Position numbers and translations under genes: made by a program
From: Muribaculaceae bacterium
GTDB taxonomy: Bacteria; Bacteroidota; Bacteroidia; Bacteroidales; Muribaculaceae
Direction of reading: 5' to 3'
Assembly (NCBI GenBank): GCA_029068655.1
Contig: JAIECF010000030.1
Span: 1 to 36,692, forward strand
DNA: 36,692 bases
Notes under the pieces: model-generated
What the model was told of the DNA's origin: nothing
Databases searched by the model: none
What the model saw: only the letters and a program-made list of their open reading frames with translations
In this document: positions 1 through 8,100 of the stretch, piece after piece
Numbering within the stretch: the stretch's first letter is position 1
Layout: every line of letters begins with the position of its first letter

Positions 1-136
1 CTGATTTTTTCCATAATTCAATTTTAAACTAACCTAACATCATGAAACGATTTTCTTACTTTCTGAAATCAAAACAACAGAAAAGTGAGGAATGTTCAGG
101 GTGTTACATAAGTTTAATAATTGAAACATTTTTGAT

Positions 137-1606
137 TTATTCTGCGTTGTTGTCTTCTTTCTTTTCTGCGGGCTTACGGCCTGGCTTACGACCCGGTTTC
201 TTCTTTTCTCCTGTTTCCTTCTTGGCGGCTTTTTTCGCAGGAGCTTTTTTCTCCTTTGCAGGAGCCTCTTCCACAACAGCTACGGCTTCCACACGTGCGT
301 AGTTACTGTCTTCAGCTTCGAGAATGTTCTTGCGGAGTGTCTTGTTTTCTTTTTTAAGCTGCTCGATTTCCGACGACTGGTTGCGGATGGTCAGAAGGAG
401 TGAATTCAGTTCTTCATTATCGACGTTCTCGGGGAACTGCTCTTCTACGCGCACGAGAAAATCGGCAAGGACATTCATGTAGTTGGTAAATGCCGAGAAA
501 GGACTGTCGTAGGGACTGAATGCAGCATCAGCCTGATTGTTGGTGGCCATATAGAAGAAGTGGTCGCTGCCCTGCAGGTATTCCCAGTCCTGCTGAATCT
601 TACGGTCTTCCACCATCGATACGCGCTCTGCGATGCCGTAAAGTTTATTAAGAGCCTCGCGTTGCAGGTCGTTACCCTTCCATGCTGAAACGTCGATACG
701 GGTACCGTCTACATATGAGATGGCGTATGGAACGGTTACGCTGTCTACTGCCTTCAGTTTCCCTACTACTTCTGAGGGAGATGTGAATCGCACGCCCATT
801 TCCTTACCGAAGCGGGGGAGAGCCTTAAGGAAGTCGAAGATGCCTGAGCTTGCAGGGATGAAACCACCGAAAGTGTCCATGCTCAGTGCGATGTTGACGA
901 TCTGCTCTTGCTCTGGAAGTTCAGCGATCCAGTTTACATATTTGTCTGCAGTTAAAGGATATTCAGCCCAGTCTGTATTGTTGAAGTTGTGAGAGATGTC
1001 AGCCGCGAGCTTGTCGTTGGTAAAGAGAAGCTTGAGCTTAGGTGCTGTCGCGGATGAGTAAACATAGTCTGGGCTCTTCCATCCGAGGATGTGCTTCGCA
1101 CCGGGCACCACAGCAGCCTTGAATCCCATGGCCTGAATAAGAGAGGCAACCTCGTCGTCGAAGATGAGCTCGGTATTGGCGAATACTTTTGGAGTCTGAC
1201 CGAAAACGTTCTTTATGACTTTCTGCTCCACTTTCACCTGGCGCATGAATTCTTCAGGATCTTCGATAGAGGCAAGGGAGTGAGCGAAAGTCCCAGCAAG
1301 GAACTCTACGCAACCCTTGTCGGAGAGTTTTCTGAGCAGTTCGATTACTTCCGGTTCAGACTGCTGAAGCTGCTCTACCGCAGTGCCGGAGATCGATACG
1401 GCGCACTTGAAGTCCTGTCCGTATTCGTCAGCCATTTCGAGAAGAGTCTTGCACATCGGAATGTAGCTCCTCTCGGCAAGATTGCTGATGATGTCTTCGT
1501 TAGCGAAGTCATCGTAATAATAGTGGTCGTTACCTATGTCGAAGAAGCGGTATCTCTTCAGACGGTAGGGCTGATGTATGTTGAGATAAAAACAAACGTT
1601 TTTCAT
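137..1606 (-). CDS. GH57 family glycoside hydrolase (alpha-amylase/glucanotransferase type) with coiled coil and basic tail
   Basis: A 489-residue protein that probably acts on alpha-1,4-glucans in the cytoplasm as an amylase or glucanotransferase. No signal peptide is visible. The GH57 fold is indicated by HQP at residues 11-13 and by the nucleophile motif ANTELIF (Glu146). A later Asp (Asp244, in MDTFGG) fits the acid/base position, although the usual surrounding motif is shortened. Residues about 396-432 form a heptad-like coiled coil (LLLTIRNQSSEIEQLKK). The last 45 residues are almost all Lys, Ala, Pro and Glu and include a repeated GRKP. It is the last gene of a minus-strand operon, 30 nt after the GT4 gene, and so belongs to glycogen metabolism. 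The family call is firm; the exact reaction is open, because GH57 includes amylases, transferases and branching enzymes. Confidence 0.9.
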   Translation of the reverse strand: MKNVCFYLNIHQPYRLKRYRFFDIGNDHYYYDDFANEDIISNLAERSYIPMCKTLLEMADEYGQDFKCAVSISGTAVEQLQQSEPEVIELLRKLSDKGCVEFLAGTFAHSLASIEDPEEFMRQVKVEQKVIKNVFGQTPKVFANTELIFDDEVASLIQAMGFKAAVVPGAKHILGWKSPDYVYSSATAPKLKLLFTNDKLAADISHNFNNTDWAEYPLTADKYVNWIAELPEQEQIVNIALSMDTFGGFIPASSGIFDFLKALPRFGKEMGVRFTSPSEVVGKLKAVDSVTVPYAISYVDGTRIDVSAWKGNDLQREALNKLYGIAERVSMVEDRKIQQDWEYLQGSDHFFYMATNNQADAAFSPYDSPFSAFTNYMNVLADFLVRVEEQFPENVDNEELNSLLLTIRNQSSEIEQLKKENKTLRKNILEAEDSNYARVEAVAVVEEAPAKEKKAPAKKAAKKETGEKKKPGRKPGRKPAEKKEDNNAE

Positions 1607-1636
1607 AACTTATTATCTTGTGAAGAGTGAATATTT

Positions 1637-2905
1637 TTAATGATTTCGTGATGCGATGACATCCTTGTAGATGTCGATGACTTTCTTGCCTACCTTCTCC
1701 CATGTGATGCCATGGATCTCTTCGATACCTTTGTCGCGGAGGGTCTTGTACATCGCCGGATAGTTAAGTATGCTGTGTATGGCGTCGGCCATCGCGTCGA
1801 TATCCCAGTAGTCGGTCTTGATCACGTTTGTGAGGATTTCGGCGCATCCAGACTGTTTCGATATGATGCTCGGCACTCCCATTTCCATTGCCTCGAGCGG
1901 CGATATTCCGAAGGGTTCGGATACAGACGGCATGATGTAGACGTCGGAATCGCGAAGCATCTCATACACTTCCTTGCCACGAAGGAATCCTGTAAAGTGG
2001 AAACGATCGGCAATGCCCCGTTTGGCCACAAGTTTTATCATCGCGTCCATCATGTCGCCGCTTCCAGCCATCACGAATCGTACGTTCTTGTCTTTCTGAA
2101 GCACTTTCACAGCAGCTTCTACGAAATATTCCGGACCTTTCTGCATCGTGATTCGTCCGAGGAAAGTCACGACCTTCTCACCTTCGGTGCGACGCTTGAT
2201 GTCGAGGTATTCCTTGTCGAGCGGAATCACGGCGTTGTGTACGGTAGAAACTTTGGCCGGGTTGATACCGTATTTGTGGATTACGGTCTGGCGGGTAAGT
2301 TCCGATACGCACATGATATGGTCGGCATTTTCCATACCGTCTTTTTCGATAGCGAATACGGTTGGATTGACATTGCCGCGGGAGCGGTCGTAGTCTGTGG
2401 CATGCACGTGGATCACGAGTGGCTTTCCCGTTACGTTTTTAGCGTGTATTCCGGCCGGATATGTAAGCCAGTCGTGGGCATGGATGATGTCGCATTCAAT
2501 CGTGCGCGCTATCACTCCGGCTACAATCGAATAGTTGTTGATCTCCTCAATCAGGTTGTCAGGATATTTGCCTGAAAATTCTATGCAGCCCAGGTCGTTG
2601 AGCTTCATGTAGTTGAAGTCGGCGTAGATATGGTCGCGCAAGTCATAGTAGAGTTGCGGGTCCATCACTTTTCCGATACGGCTTTCCACATAGTCCCAGC
2701 TGACATCGCGCCATGCCACCGGAGTGCAGTTGGCGCCTATGATGCGGGCGAAGCCTTTCTCTTCGTCGCCCCACGGTTTTGGAATCACGAAAGTGATATC
2801 CATGTCTCCGTTGGCGTGCATGCCCTTGGTGAGTCCATATGATGCAGTACCCAGACCGCCGAGGATATGCGGTGGGAATTCCCACCCGAACATTAATGCC
2901 TTCAT
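1637..2905 (-). CDS. GT4 family glycosyltransferase, glycogen synthase-like
   Basis: A 422-residue GT-B glycosyltransferase expected to transfer glucose from a nucleotide sugar in glycogen or another alpha-glucan pathway. The N-terminus MKALMFGWEFPPHILGGLG carries the glycine-rich donor or acceptor loop typical of GT4 and bacterial glycogen synthases. The C-terminal half carries the EX7E-type motif EPFGISPLEAME that contacts the sugar nucleotide. Its start lies 6 nt after the stop of the debranching enzyme gene, and the GH57 gene follows 30 nt later, so the three are almost certainly co-transcribed. In Bacteroidales this trio is the usual glycogen cluster. Activity as the elongating glycogen synthase is inferred from context; a maltosyl or other hexosyl transferase cannot be excluded. 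Confidence 0.9.
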   Translation of the reverse strand: MKALMFGWEFPPHILGGLGTASYGLTKGMHANGDMDITFVIPKPWGDEEKGFARIIGANCTPVAWRDVSWDYVESRIGKVMDPQLYYDLRDHIYADFNYMKLNDLGCIEFSGKYPDNLIEEINNYSIVAGVIARTIECDIIHAHDWLTYPAGIHAKNVTGKPLVIHVHATDYDRSRGNVNPTVFAIEKDGMENADHIMCVSELTRQTVIHKYGINPAKVSTVHNAVIPLDKEYLDIKRRTEGEKVVTFLGRITMQKGPEYFVEAAVKVLQKDKNVRFVMAGSGDMMDAMIKLVAKRGIADRFHFTGFLRGKEVYEMLRDSDVYIMPSVSEPFGISPLEAMEMGVPSIISKQSGCAEILTNVIKTDYWDIDAMADAIHSILNYPAMYKTLRDKGIEEIHGITWEKVGKKVIDIYKDVIASRNH

Positions 2906-2911
2906 ATCTGG

Positions 2912-4873
2912 TTAATTATCGTAGTTCTGTAATTTGTTGAGTTCTTTCACATTCTTGATAGTGCGCAGGATCTCTCCCACGTTTTTGGCGGTAGATACTG
3001 CTCCACGTCCGGCAAACGGAGGATTGCCGTCATACATCTCGCTGAGCGATCCGATGCAGTTTTCCGACATGTCGTCTTCGTATCCGATAAGCTTACGTTC
3101 GATGAATCCGAGACCGCTTACACCAAACACCTTGATATAGGCGTCTGCGTAAAATCCGAATAGCCACGGGCGAACGGGACCCTGATGCACTGCATATTCA
3201 CGCTCTACCGGTCCTCCCACATAGTTCGGACGGTAAGCGTAGCTCTTCGGGCTCAGTGAGCGAAGACCCTTCGGGGTCAGAAGTTCCCTGGTGGCGAGAT
3301 CAAGCACCTTGCGGCGCTGACGACGGTCGAGAGGACTGTATTCAAGACCTATGGCAATCACCATATTGGGACGCACCTCAAGGTCGGCATAGGTTCCGTT
3401 GACGTAGTCGTAGAGATATCCGTAGTCGTTGAGGAAAGTCTCGATAAAGCTTGTCTTCACCTTCTCAGCAAGGGCTGAGAGCTCGTCGATGTATTCTTTC
3501 TTCTCAGGATCTCCTTCGTAGAGTGAGATTAGGAACCGGAGGGCGTTATACCATAGAGCGTTGAACTCAACTATGTATCCGCTGCGCGGGATAATGGGAC
3601 GTCCGTTGATGGATGCGGAGAGCCATGTGACGGGTGTGTCCGTACCGTTGCTTGTCAGAAGCCCGTTGGGGTTGAGGTGAAGGTTTTTGATCCGTTCATT
3701 GCGGATATCCTCTACGAGACGTCTTACGTCTTCTCCGTAAAGCTCACGGCAGGCACGGGTGTCGGTAGCGCGTCTGTATTGCTGGATGGCCCATATAGCC
3801 CAGAGCGGGATGTCGGGAAGATCTATCTCATGGATAGTGCGGTCTTTCTCTCCGGTCTCAACATATTTGTGGAGAGCCTTCAGGAAAGTGGACATTATCT
3901 GCATATAATCGTCCTTATGGTCGATGGCAAGAGTGCAGCCCGGAAGGGCCATGAGTTCGTCGCGGGCACGCACATTATACCATGGAAAACCTGCCATTAT
4001 GTACATTCCGCTCTTGTTCTTAAGATAGAACTGTTTTGCGGAGTTCTTGAGGCAGTTGTAAAAGCTTGTGCGTGGAGTCCTGCTCTTTATTTCGTTTTCA
4101 TATAGATTCTCGAGATCTTCCGGATTGACCTCAGATGTTCCGGCGCTGAAGATAATGCTTTCACCTTTCTTGATGGGAAGCTCGAAATATCCTGGCACCC
4201 AGAGGTCTTCCTTATAGGGGATGCCACGGTCACGGTCCTTGTAATATTCGATGCCCTTGTACCAATGGCCGTCGTTGACCCACTTCACAGGTTTGTTGAA
4301 CTGCATCACAAGATCTGGATATCCCGTATATAGGCATGTCGAGATTCCGTCGGGAACTTCCTTAATTTCCTTATTGATAGCGGTATTTTCCACTACGAGA
4401 TCATTGGCGTTGCGGAAAGCGAGCATCGGGCGGAACTGCAGCTTGGTGTCGGAATGCGCATCGACAAGAGTATACTTTATCAGAATGCGGTTTTCATTGC
4501 TGATGAATGTTTTCTGTTTTGTCAGTATCACTCCTCCCACTCTATATGTCATGGTCGGCACTGTCTCGCAGTCAAACATTCTGATATACTTATGTCCGTT
4601 TGGTGAGAATACTTCAGGTCCATACTGATGCAGACCTAAATTGAATGGAGCTCCATGCTGGATCACTGTCTCGTCAAGGCTTGAGAGAAGCACGTGAGCC
4701 TTATCGTCCATCTCGGGGATTGGAATCACAAGAAGGCCATGTTGCTTGCGGGTGTTGCAGCCGACGATGGTAGTGCAGTGATAAGCTCCTGATTTGTTGG
4801 TGCGGAGCATTTCTTTCGGAAGGCTCTGCTCCAGGTTTATCATTAGGTTTTTGTCAAATTTCAGGTAACTCAT
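2912..4873 (-). CDS. Glycogen debranching enzyme, amylo-alpha-1,6-glucosidase type (GH133)
   Basis: A 653-residue cytoplasmic enzyme expected to hydrolyse alpha-1,6 branch points of glycogen. The N-terminal third matches the GDE N-terminal beta domain (early motif EMLRTNKSGAYHCTT, close to the usual ASG-containing start). The C-terminal (alpha/alpha)6 half contains SASINGRPIIPRSGYIVEFN and, near residue 575, VHQGPVRPWLFG, equivalent to the family HQG-W-PWL signature. The length agrees with bacterial debranching enzymes of this type. It is the first gene of the three-gene minus-strand operon and starts about 32 nt from a well-formed promoter. The start at 4873 is favoured because it follows that promoter closely and the protein begins with the family's N-terminal motif. 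Confidence 0.93.
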   Translation of the reverse strand: MSYLKFDKNLMINLEQSLPKEMLRTNKSGAYHCTTIVGCNTRKQHGLLVIPIPEMDDKAHVLLSSLDETVIQHGAPFNLGLHQYGPEVFSPNGHKYIRMFDCETVPTMTYRVGGVILTKQKTFISNENRILIKYTLVDAHSDTKLQFRPMLAFRNANDLVVENTAINKEIKEVPDGISTCLYTGYPDLVMQFNKPVKWVNDGHWYKGIEYYKDRDRGIPYKEDLWVPGYFELPIKKGESIIFSAGTSEVNPEDLENLYENEIKSRTPRTSFYNCLKNSAKQFYLKNKSGMYIMAGFPWYNVRARDELMALPGCTLAIDHKDDYMQIMSTFLKALHKYVETGEKDRTIHEIDLPDIPLWAIWAIQQYRRATDTRACRELYGEDVRRLVEDIRNERIKNLHLNPNGLLTSNGTDTPVTWLSASINGRPIIPRSGYIVEFNALWYNALRFLISLYEGDPEKKEYIDELSALAEKVKTSFIETFLNDYGYLYDYVNGTYADLEVRPNMVIAIGLEYSPLDRRQRRKVLDLATRELLTPKGLRSLSPKSYAYRPNYVGGPVEREYAVHQGPVRPWLFGFYADAYIKVFGVSGLGFIERKLIGYEDDMSENCIGSLSEMYDGNPPFAGRGAVSTAKNVGEILRTIKNVKELNKLQNYDN

Positions 4874-4904
4874 ATCTATAGTTAATCAATTATTTCATTA
4901 GTCG

Positions 4905-4935
4905 CAAATTTAATTAATATTTGTTGATTGGCAAA
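4905..4935 (-). promoter_or_regulatory. Bacteroidetes-type promoter of the glycogen operon
   Basis: On the minus strand TTTG (4932-4935) and TAAATTTG (4905-4912) are separated by 19 nt, a full match to the primary Bacteroidetes sigma consensus (-33 TTTG, -7 TAnnTTTG). Transcription would start near 4898, giving a leader of about 25 nt before the debranching enzyme start codon. Confidence 0.75.
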
Positions 4936-4987
4936 ATATTGTCGTATAAAAAATAGCAAAAGTGTTGCAAAACATAAAAAAAGGCCG

Positions 4988-6403
4988 TTATCCCTCTTGA
5001 TTCTGTGAACTTACGTCAATATCCACGAATATGTCGAGGTCGCGTATGAGTTTGTCGCCGGCAGCCTCATACATGCGTTCGGAGATTTCGCTAAGTTCTT
5101 CAAGAGCCTGTCGGTAGGTGGTGTTGAACTCAGGAATGAAGTCTTTCATTCCTGCCGATTCCACGCGAGCCACCACATCCTTCACCATTATCCGGTCTGT
5201 GTCGGTGGTGGGGATGAGCCCGGGATCATCCTTGCCGTCACGGCTTTCGTTCATCTGTATCAGGCCGGCGAGCTGGAGTCGGTTGGCTATATTGCTGACC
5301 AAGCGTATGGGGAGTCCATAGGTCATCGACAGCGTGTTTCGGGTAGGTGCCGGCAGTCCGAGATGGAACCTGCGGTAAACCACTGCTGTCACTACCAGAA
5401 GAACTTTTCTGAAATAACTCTCGGCTACAGTAGTCAGGTTGCCGAAGAAGTTGTAGGAGAAAACGTTCTGTAGAGAATAAGTCAGTCCGCATCCCGACAG
5501 CAGAAGCAGCCAGCTGAGCTGAAGCCATATCAGCATCAGAGGCAGGAAGGCAAAAGAGCCGTAGATTGCATTGTATTTCGATACGTATATCTGGCCGTTG
5601 AGAAACAGAAGCTGAAGCACCTCAAACGCAACTGAACAAAACGCTCCTGAAATGGCGGCGAACTTGAATTCAACCTTTGTGTTGGGTATCAGCCAGAAGC
5701 AGAGTGTGAAGGCTCCCCATGTAAGCACAACAGGCAGAAATTCCATGAAGGCGTTGACCATTGGAGTAAGGAATGCAAAGGGTACCGCTGCCAGAACCGT
5801 CGACGACATGAAGATAGATATGCCTGAACTCAGGATCATAAGGATGGGTATCAGAAGAAATATAGCAATGTAGTCTTTTATTTTCTGAATTGTATTGCGG
5901 CCGGTCTTAATGTCCCATATGTTGTTGAATGCGTCTTCGATATTGCTGAGAAGGGAGATGAGTGTCCAGAGAAGCACGATAAGTCCTACACCTACGAGTA
6001 TTCCTGAAGAAGCTTCCGCGAGGTAGGAATCCACGAATCCGAGTGCGGCTCCAAGAGCCTTGCTCTGCGATGGAAAATAGGTGTAGAGTTCCTTTTCCAC
6101 CATTTCCTGAAATCCAAATCCTTTACTGATGGCCAGAAGCATGGCCAGGGCCGGAACCATTGCGAATATGGTCTGATATGTGATCGCCATCGACTTTATC
6201 TGAAGGTCGCGGTTGAGGAATGCCTGAACCGTTAGGTTGATGGTCTTGATGAGACGCACCTTAAAGGTTTTACGTGAATCATACCAGACTCCTGACACGC
6301 AGTAATTGTAGATGTTTTCACCCTTTTCTATCATTCTGTCAAACCATCCCGGGCGCTTTTTGTCCGTCGCGGCTTTATCCTTTTGAGTATTGTCTTCAGC
6401 CAT
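4988..6403 (-). CDS. YihY/virulence factor BrkB family membrane protein
   Basis: A 471-residue inner-membrane protein of the YihY/BrkB family, often mislabelled RNase BN in older annotations. The first 65 residues are polar and cytoplasmic. About six hydrophobic segments lie between residues 75 and 315, with the family signature SKYNAIYGSFAFLPLMLIWL at 275-294. The remaining ~150 residues form a soluble tail that resembles a winged-helix fold by eye (PIRLVSNIANRLQLAGLI). The gene lies 31 nt past the RNase P RNA terminator, in the same direction. The biochemical role of the family is not settled; a transport or envelope function is likely. The family assignment is confident, the function is not. 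Confidence 0.9.
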   Translation of the reverse strand: MAEDNTQKDKAATDKKRPGWFDRMIEKGENIYNYCVSGVWYDSRKTFKVRLIKTINLTVQAFLNRDLQIKSMAITYQTIFAMVPALAMLLAISKGFGFQEMVEKELYTYFPSQSKALGAALGFVDSYLAEASSGILVGVGLIVLLWTLISLLSNIEDAFNNIWDIKTGRNTIQKIKDYIAIFLLIPILMILSSGISIFMSSTVLAAVPFAFLTPMVNAFMEFLPVVLTWGAFTLCFWLIPNTKVEFKFAAISGAFCSVAFEVLQLLFLNGQIYVSKYNAIYGSFAFLPLMLIWLQLSWLLLLSGCGLTYSLQNVFSYNFFGNLTTVAESYFRKVLLVVTAVVYRRFHLGLPAPTRNTLSMTYGLPIRLVSNIANRLQLAGLIQMNESRDGKDDPGLIPTTDTDRIMVKDVVARVESAGMKDFIPEFNTTYRQALEELSEISERMYEAAGDKLIRDLDIFVDIDVSSQNQEG

Positions 6404-6433
6404 GTAGAGTCATTATGTTTTGTCTTAATTGTC

Positions 6434-6466
6434 TAAAAAAAGAAGGGGCGGACGCATTGCCGCCCC
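6434..6466 (-). terminator. Rho-independent terminator of the RNase P RNA gene
   Basis: On the minus strand a GGGGCGG/CCGCCCC 7-bp stem (6445-6451 with 6460-6466) and an 8-nt loop are followed by TTCTTTTTTT. It lies 10 nt after the 3' end of the RNase P RNA and before the YihY gene. Confidence 0.85.
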
Positions 6467-6476
6467 AGTGTAAGAA

Positions 6477-6868
6477 TGCAGAAGGGATATAAGCCGGGTT
6501 ATGTAGCGAAATTCCTGTGAGGAAGTTCGCCGTCTGTCATTTATCTTGACCGTCTGTCGCCAGACGGCTCCGGCGCTTTCGCGCCGAGCAGCCTACCCCC
6601 CGGCAATGGACGAGCAGCCCTTAGCTGCCGGTGTATTTGGCCTTGCAACCCATAGGATGTGCGGCATGTCGTGTCGCCACGGCATCCGGTGGGCTCTTAC
6701 CCCACCTTTTCACCCTTACCGGAGATTCAATAGAGACTCCGGCGGTAGTTTTCTGTCACATTCACCCCGACGTCGCCGCCGACTTGACGTTACCAAGTAT
6801 GGAGCTCTGTGTTGCCCGGACTTTCCTCTTCATGCTCCCGGCATGAAGCGACAGACCTCTCTTCTGCA
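6477..6868 (-). ncRNA. rnpB: RNase P RNA (M1 RNA, bacterial type A)
   Basis: The catalytic RNA of ribonuclease P, about 392 nt, which matures the 5' ends of tRNAs. On the minus strand the ends pair as P1, TGCAGAAG with CTTCTGCA (6861-6868 with 6477-6484). The 5' conserved region contains GAGGAAAGTCCGGGC. The distal part contains CGGGGGGTAGGCTGCTCG, and near the 3' end the conserved pairing region GATAAATGACAGACGGC precedes the terminal GCTTATA. A strong terminator follows at 6434-6466. No protein gene is credible here even though open frames cross it. It may be transcribed with or just after the cytidylate-kinase-like gene, because no clear separate promoter was found in the 34-nt gap. Confidence 0.95.
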
Positions 6869-6902
6869 ATTTTAATACATCAGCGAAAGCTGAATGGTTC
6901 GT

Positions 6903-7532
6903 TTATTCCTTCTTTTTATGCTTATCCACATAGGAAGCGATAAGCCCGACCATCTCTTCGGGATCCAGAAGTGAAGCATCAATCGTAAGATGATAGTTGT
7001 CTGCTGTACCCCAGTTTCTACCGGTGAAATAGTTGTAATAACCCTCTCTGTCGCTGTCAGCCTTTTTTATCTTGACCAGAGCTTCCTGCAGGTCTTTTGC
7101 CTCTCCACGTTCCACAAGGTTTTTCGCTCTCCATTCCCGTGGGGCATGGATGAAGACGCTTACGAGTCCCGGATGCTCTCTCATTATGTAGTCGGCTGTG
7201 CGTCCTACTATCACACAGCTTCCATCTTGACATATCTGACGTATCACATTAGTCTGTGCCTCATACAGCGATTCTCTGCTAAGCGGAGATGTGGAATACA
7301 TGTCCATTACCCCGTATTTGCCGAGGAGCATGCTTCGGAACGGCGAGGGCTTTTTCTCGTCGGCACGGTGCAGGATGTCCGGATCGTAGCCGTAACTCGC
7401 CGCGACCTTGTTGATGATTTCCTTGTCGTAATATGGAATGCCGAGCAAGGCGGCAAGCGCGCGGCCGGTTTTACGCCCCGTGCCTCCATATTGACGTCCG
7501 ATCACGATTATTTTATGGTCTGGGTTGTTCAC
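6903..7532 (-). CDS. Cytidylate kinase-like family protein
   Basis: A 209-residue P-loop protein of the cytidylate kinase-like (AAA_26) family. The N-terminal loop GRQYGGTGRKTG at residues 12-23 corresponds to the GREFGSGGREIG-type phosphate loop of that family, and IPYYDKEIINKVAASYGYD follows, as in relatives. Later motifs include SCVIVGRTADYIM and the arginine-rich lid-like VFIHAPREWRAKNLVERGE. Typical members are about 200-210 residues, so the gene is complete. It is distinct from canonical cmk, which normally sits near ispH in Bacteroidales, so a true CMP kinase role is not certain. It is read on the minus strand upstream of rnpB with 34 nt between them. Confidence 0.9.
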   Translation of the reverse strand: MNNPDHKIIVIGRQYGGTGRKTGRALAALLGIPYYDKEIINKVAASYGYDPDILHRADEKKPSPFRSMLLGKYGVMDMYSTSPLSRESLYEAQTNVIRQICQDGSCVIVGRTADYIMREHPGLVSVFIHAPREWRAKNLVERGEAKDLQEALVKIKKADSDREGYYNYFTGRNWGTADNYHLTIDASLLDPEEMVGLIASYVDKHKKKE

Positions 7533-7645
7533 TTTTCTTCGATTTTAAAGAGAAAAATCTATAAAAGTAAAACATAATTCACGCGAATTTGGATAAGAAA
7601 TTCATTTTTTTTTGTTGAAAAACCATTTATTTCGAATATTTTGTG

Positions 7646-7653
7646 TAAATTTG
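7646..7653 (+). promoter_or_regulatory. Candidate -7 element upstream of the small-protein/cyclophilin/DUF349 genes
   Basis: TAAATTTG matches the Bacteroidetes -7 consensus and lies 63 nt before the start codon at 7717 in an AT-rich gap. No well-spaced -33 TTTG was found, so the call rests on one box. Confidence 0.45.
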
Positions 7654-7716
7654 CGCTTTGATATTCCCAATGCCACGCATTCCCAGTGATGCGTATCGGG
7701 ATAAATCAGAATAGAT

Positions 7717-8091
7717 ATGAGTGAAAATTTGAAAAATCTAACCGGGGATCAGGATGGGATGGCGACTTACGATTATATAGTCAACAACGTGGATTCTTGT
7801 ATAGATTCTATGCCGGAACTTGTGGATAATCTTCGGCGCGCCGATATATCTGGTCAGTTCCTGGCTTCCACTGCAAGGTTTCTCTGTGCGGTAGACCGTG
7901 AGAAGTTTGCCGGATGGATACAGCCGCTTGTAGAGGGGGCAATAGAAAAAGACCGCGAGCGTCGCTACATTGGATCGCTTCTTCAGGCAATATGGGGAGC
8001 TGACTATAAGGAGCGGGCCGAGGAGCTGAAGGCATCAGATGATACTTTCAGGCGAATCTTTAAAAGGGTCTATCCCGGAGATGGAATTTAA
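7717..8091 (+). CDS. Conserved-looking hypothetical protein, 124 aa
   Basis: I do not recognise a named family. The protein is 124 residues long, acidic in its first half and basic near the end, predicted mostly helical, with no signal peptide or membrane segment. It contains several hydrophobic helices (SMPELVDNLRRADISGQFL, TARFLCAVD, WIQPLVEGAIEKDRERRYI). It starts a plus-strand run, 63 nt after a candidate -7 box, and its stop is 9 nt before the cyclophilin gene, so the two are likely co-transcribed. The coding frame is supported by even codon use along the whole length and by the tight spacing. It is probably a small cytoplasmic helical protein; no function is proposed. Confidence 0.75.
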   Translation: MSENLKNLTGDQDGMATYDYIVNNVDSCIDSMPELVDNLRRADISGQFLASTARFLCAVDREKFAGWIQPLVEGAIEKDRERRYIGSLLQAIWGADYKERAEELKASDDTFRRIFKRVYPGDGI

Positions 8092-8100
8092 ACATACATA

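Noticed and set aside
42..302. 86-codon plus-strand frame with a Gly-Arg-Pro-Gly repeat
   Set aside because: It is the antisense shadow of the repetitive basic tail of the GH57 gene.
1712..2575. Long 287-codon plus-strand frame
   Set aside because: It is antisense to the GT4 gene, whose motifs and operon context are clear.
6546..6875. Open frames of 109 and 71 codons on the plus strand
   Set aside because: They lie antisense to the RNase P RNA, whose structure explains the sequence.
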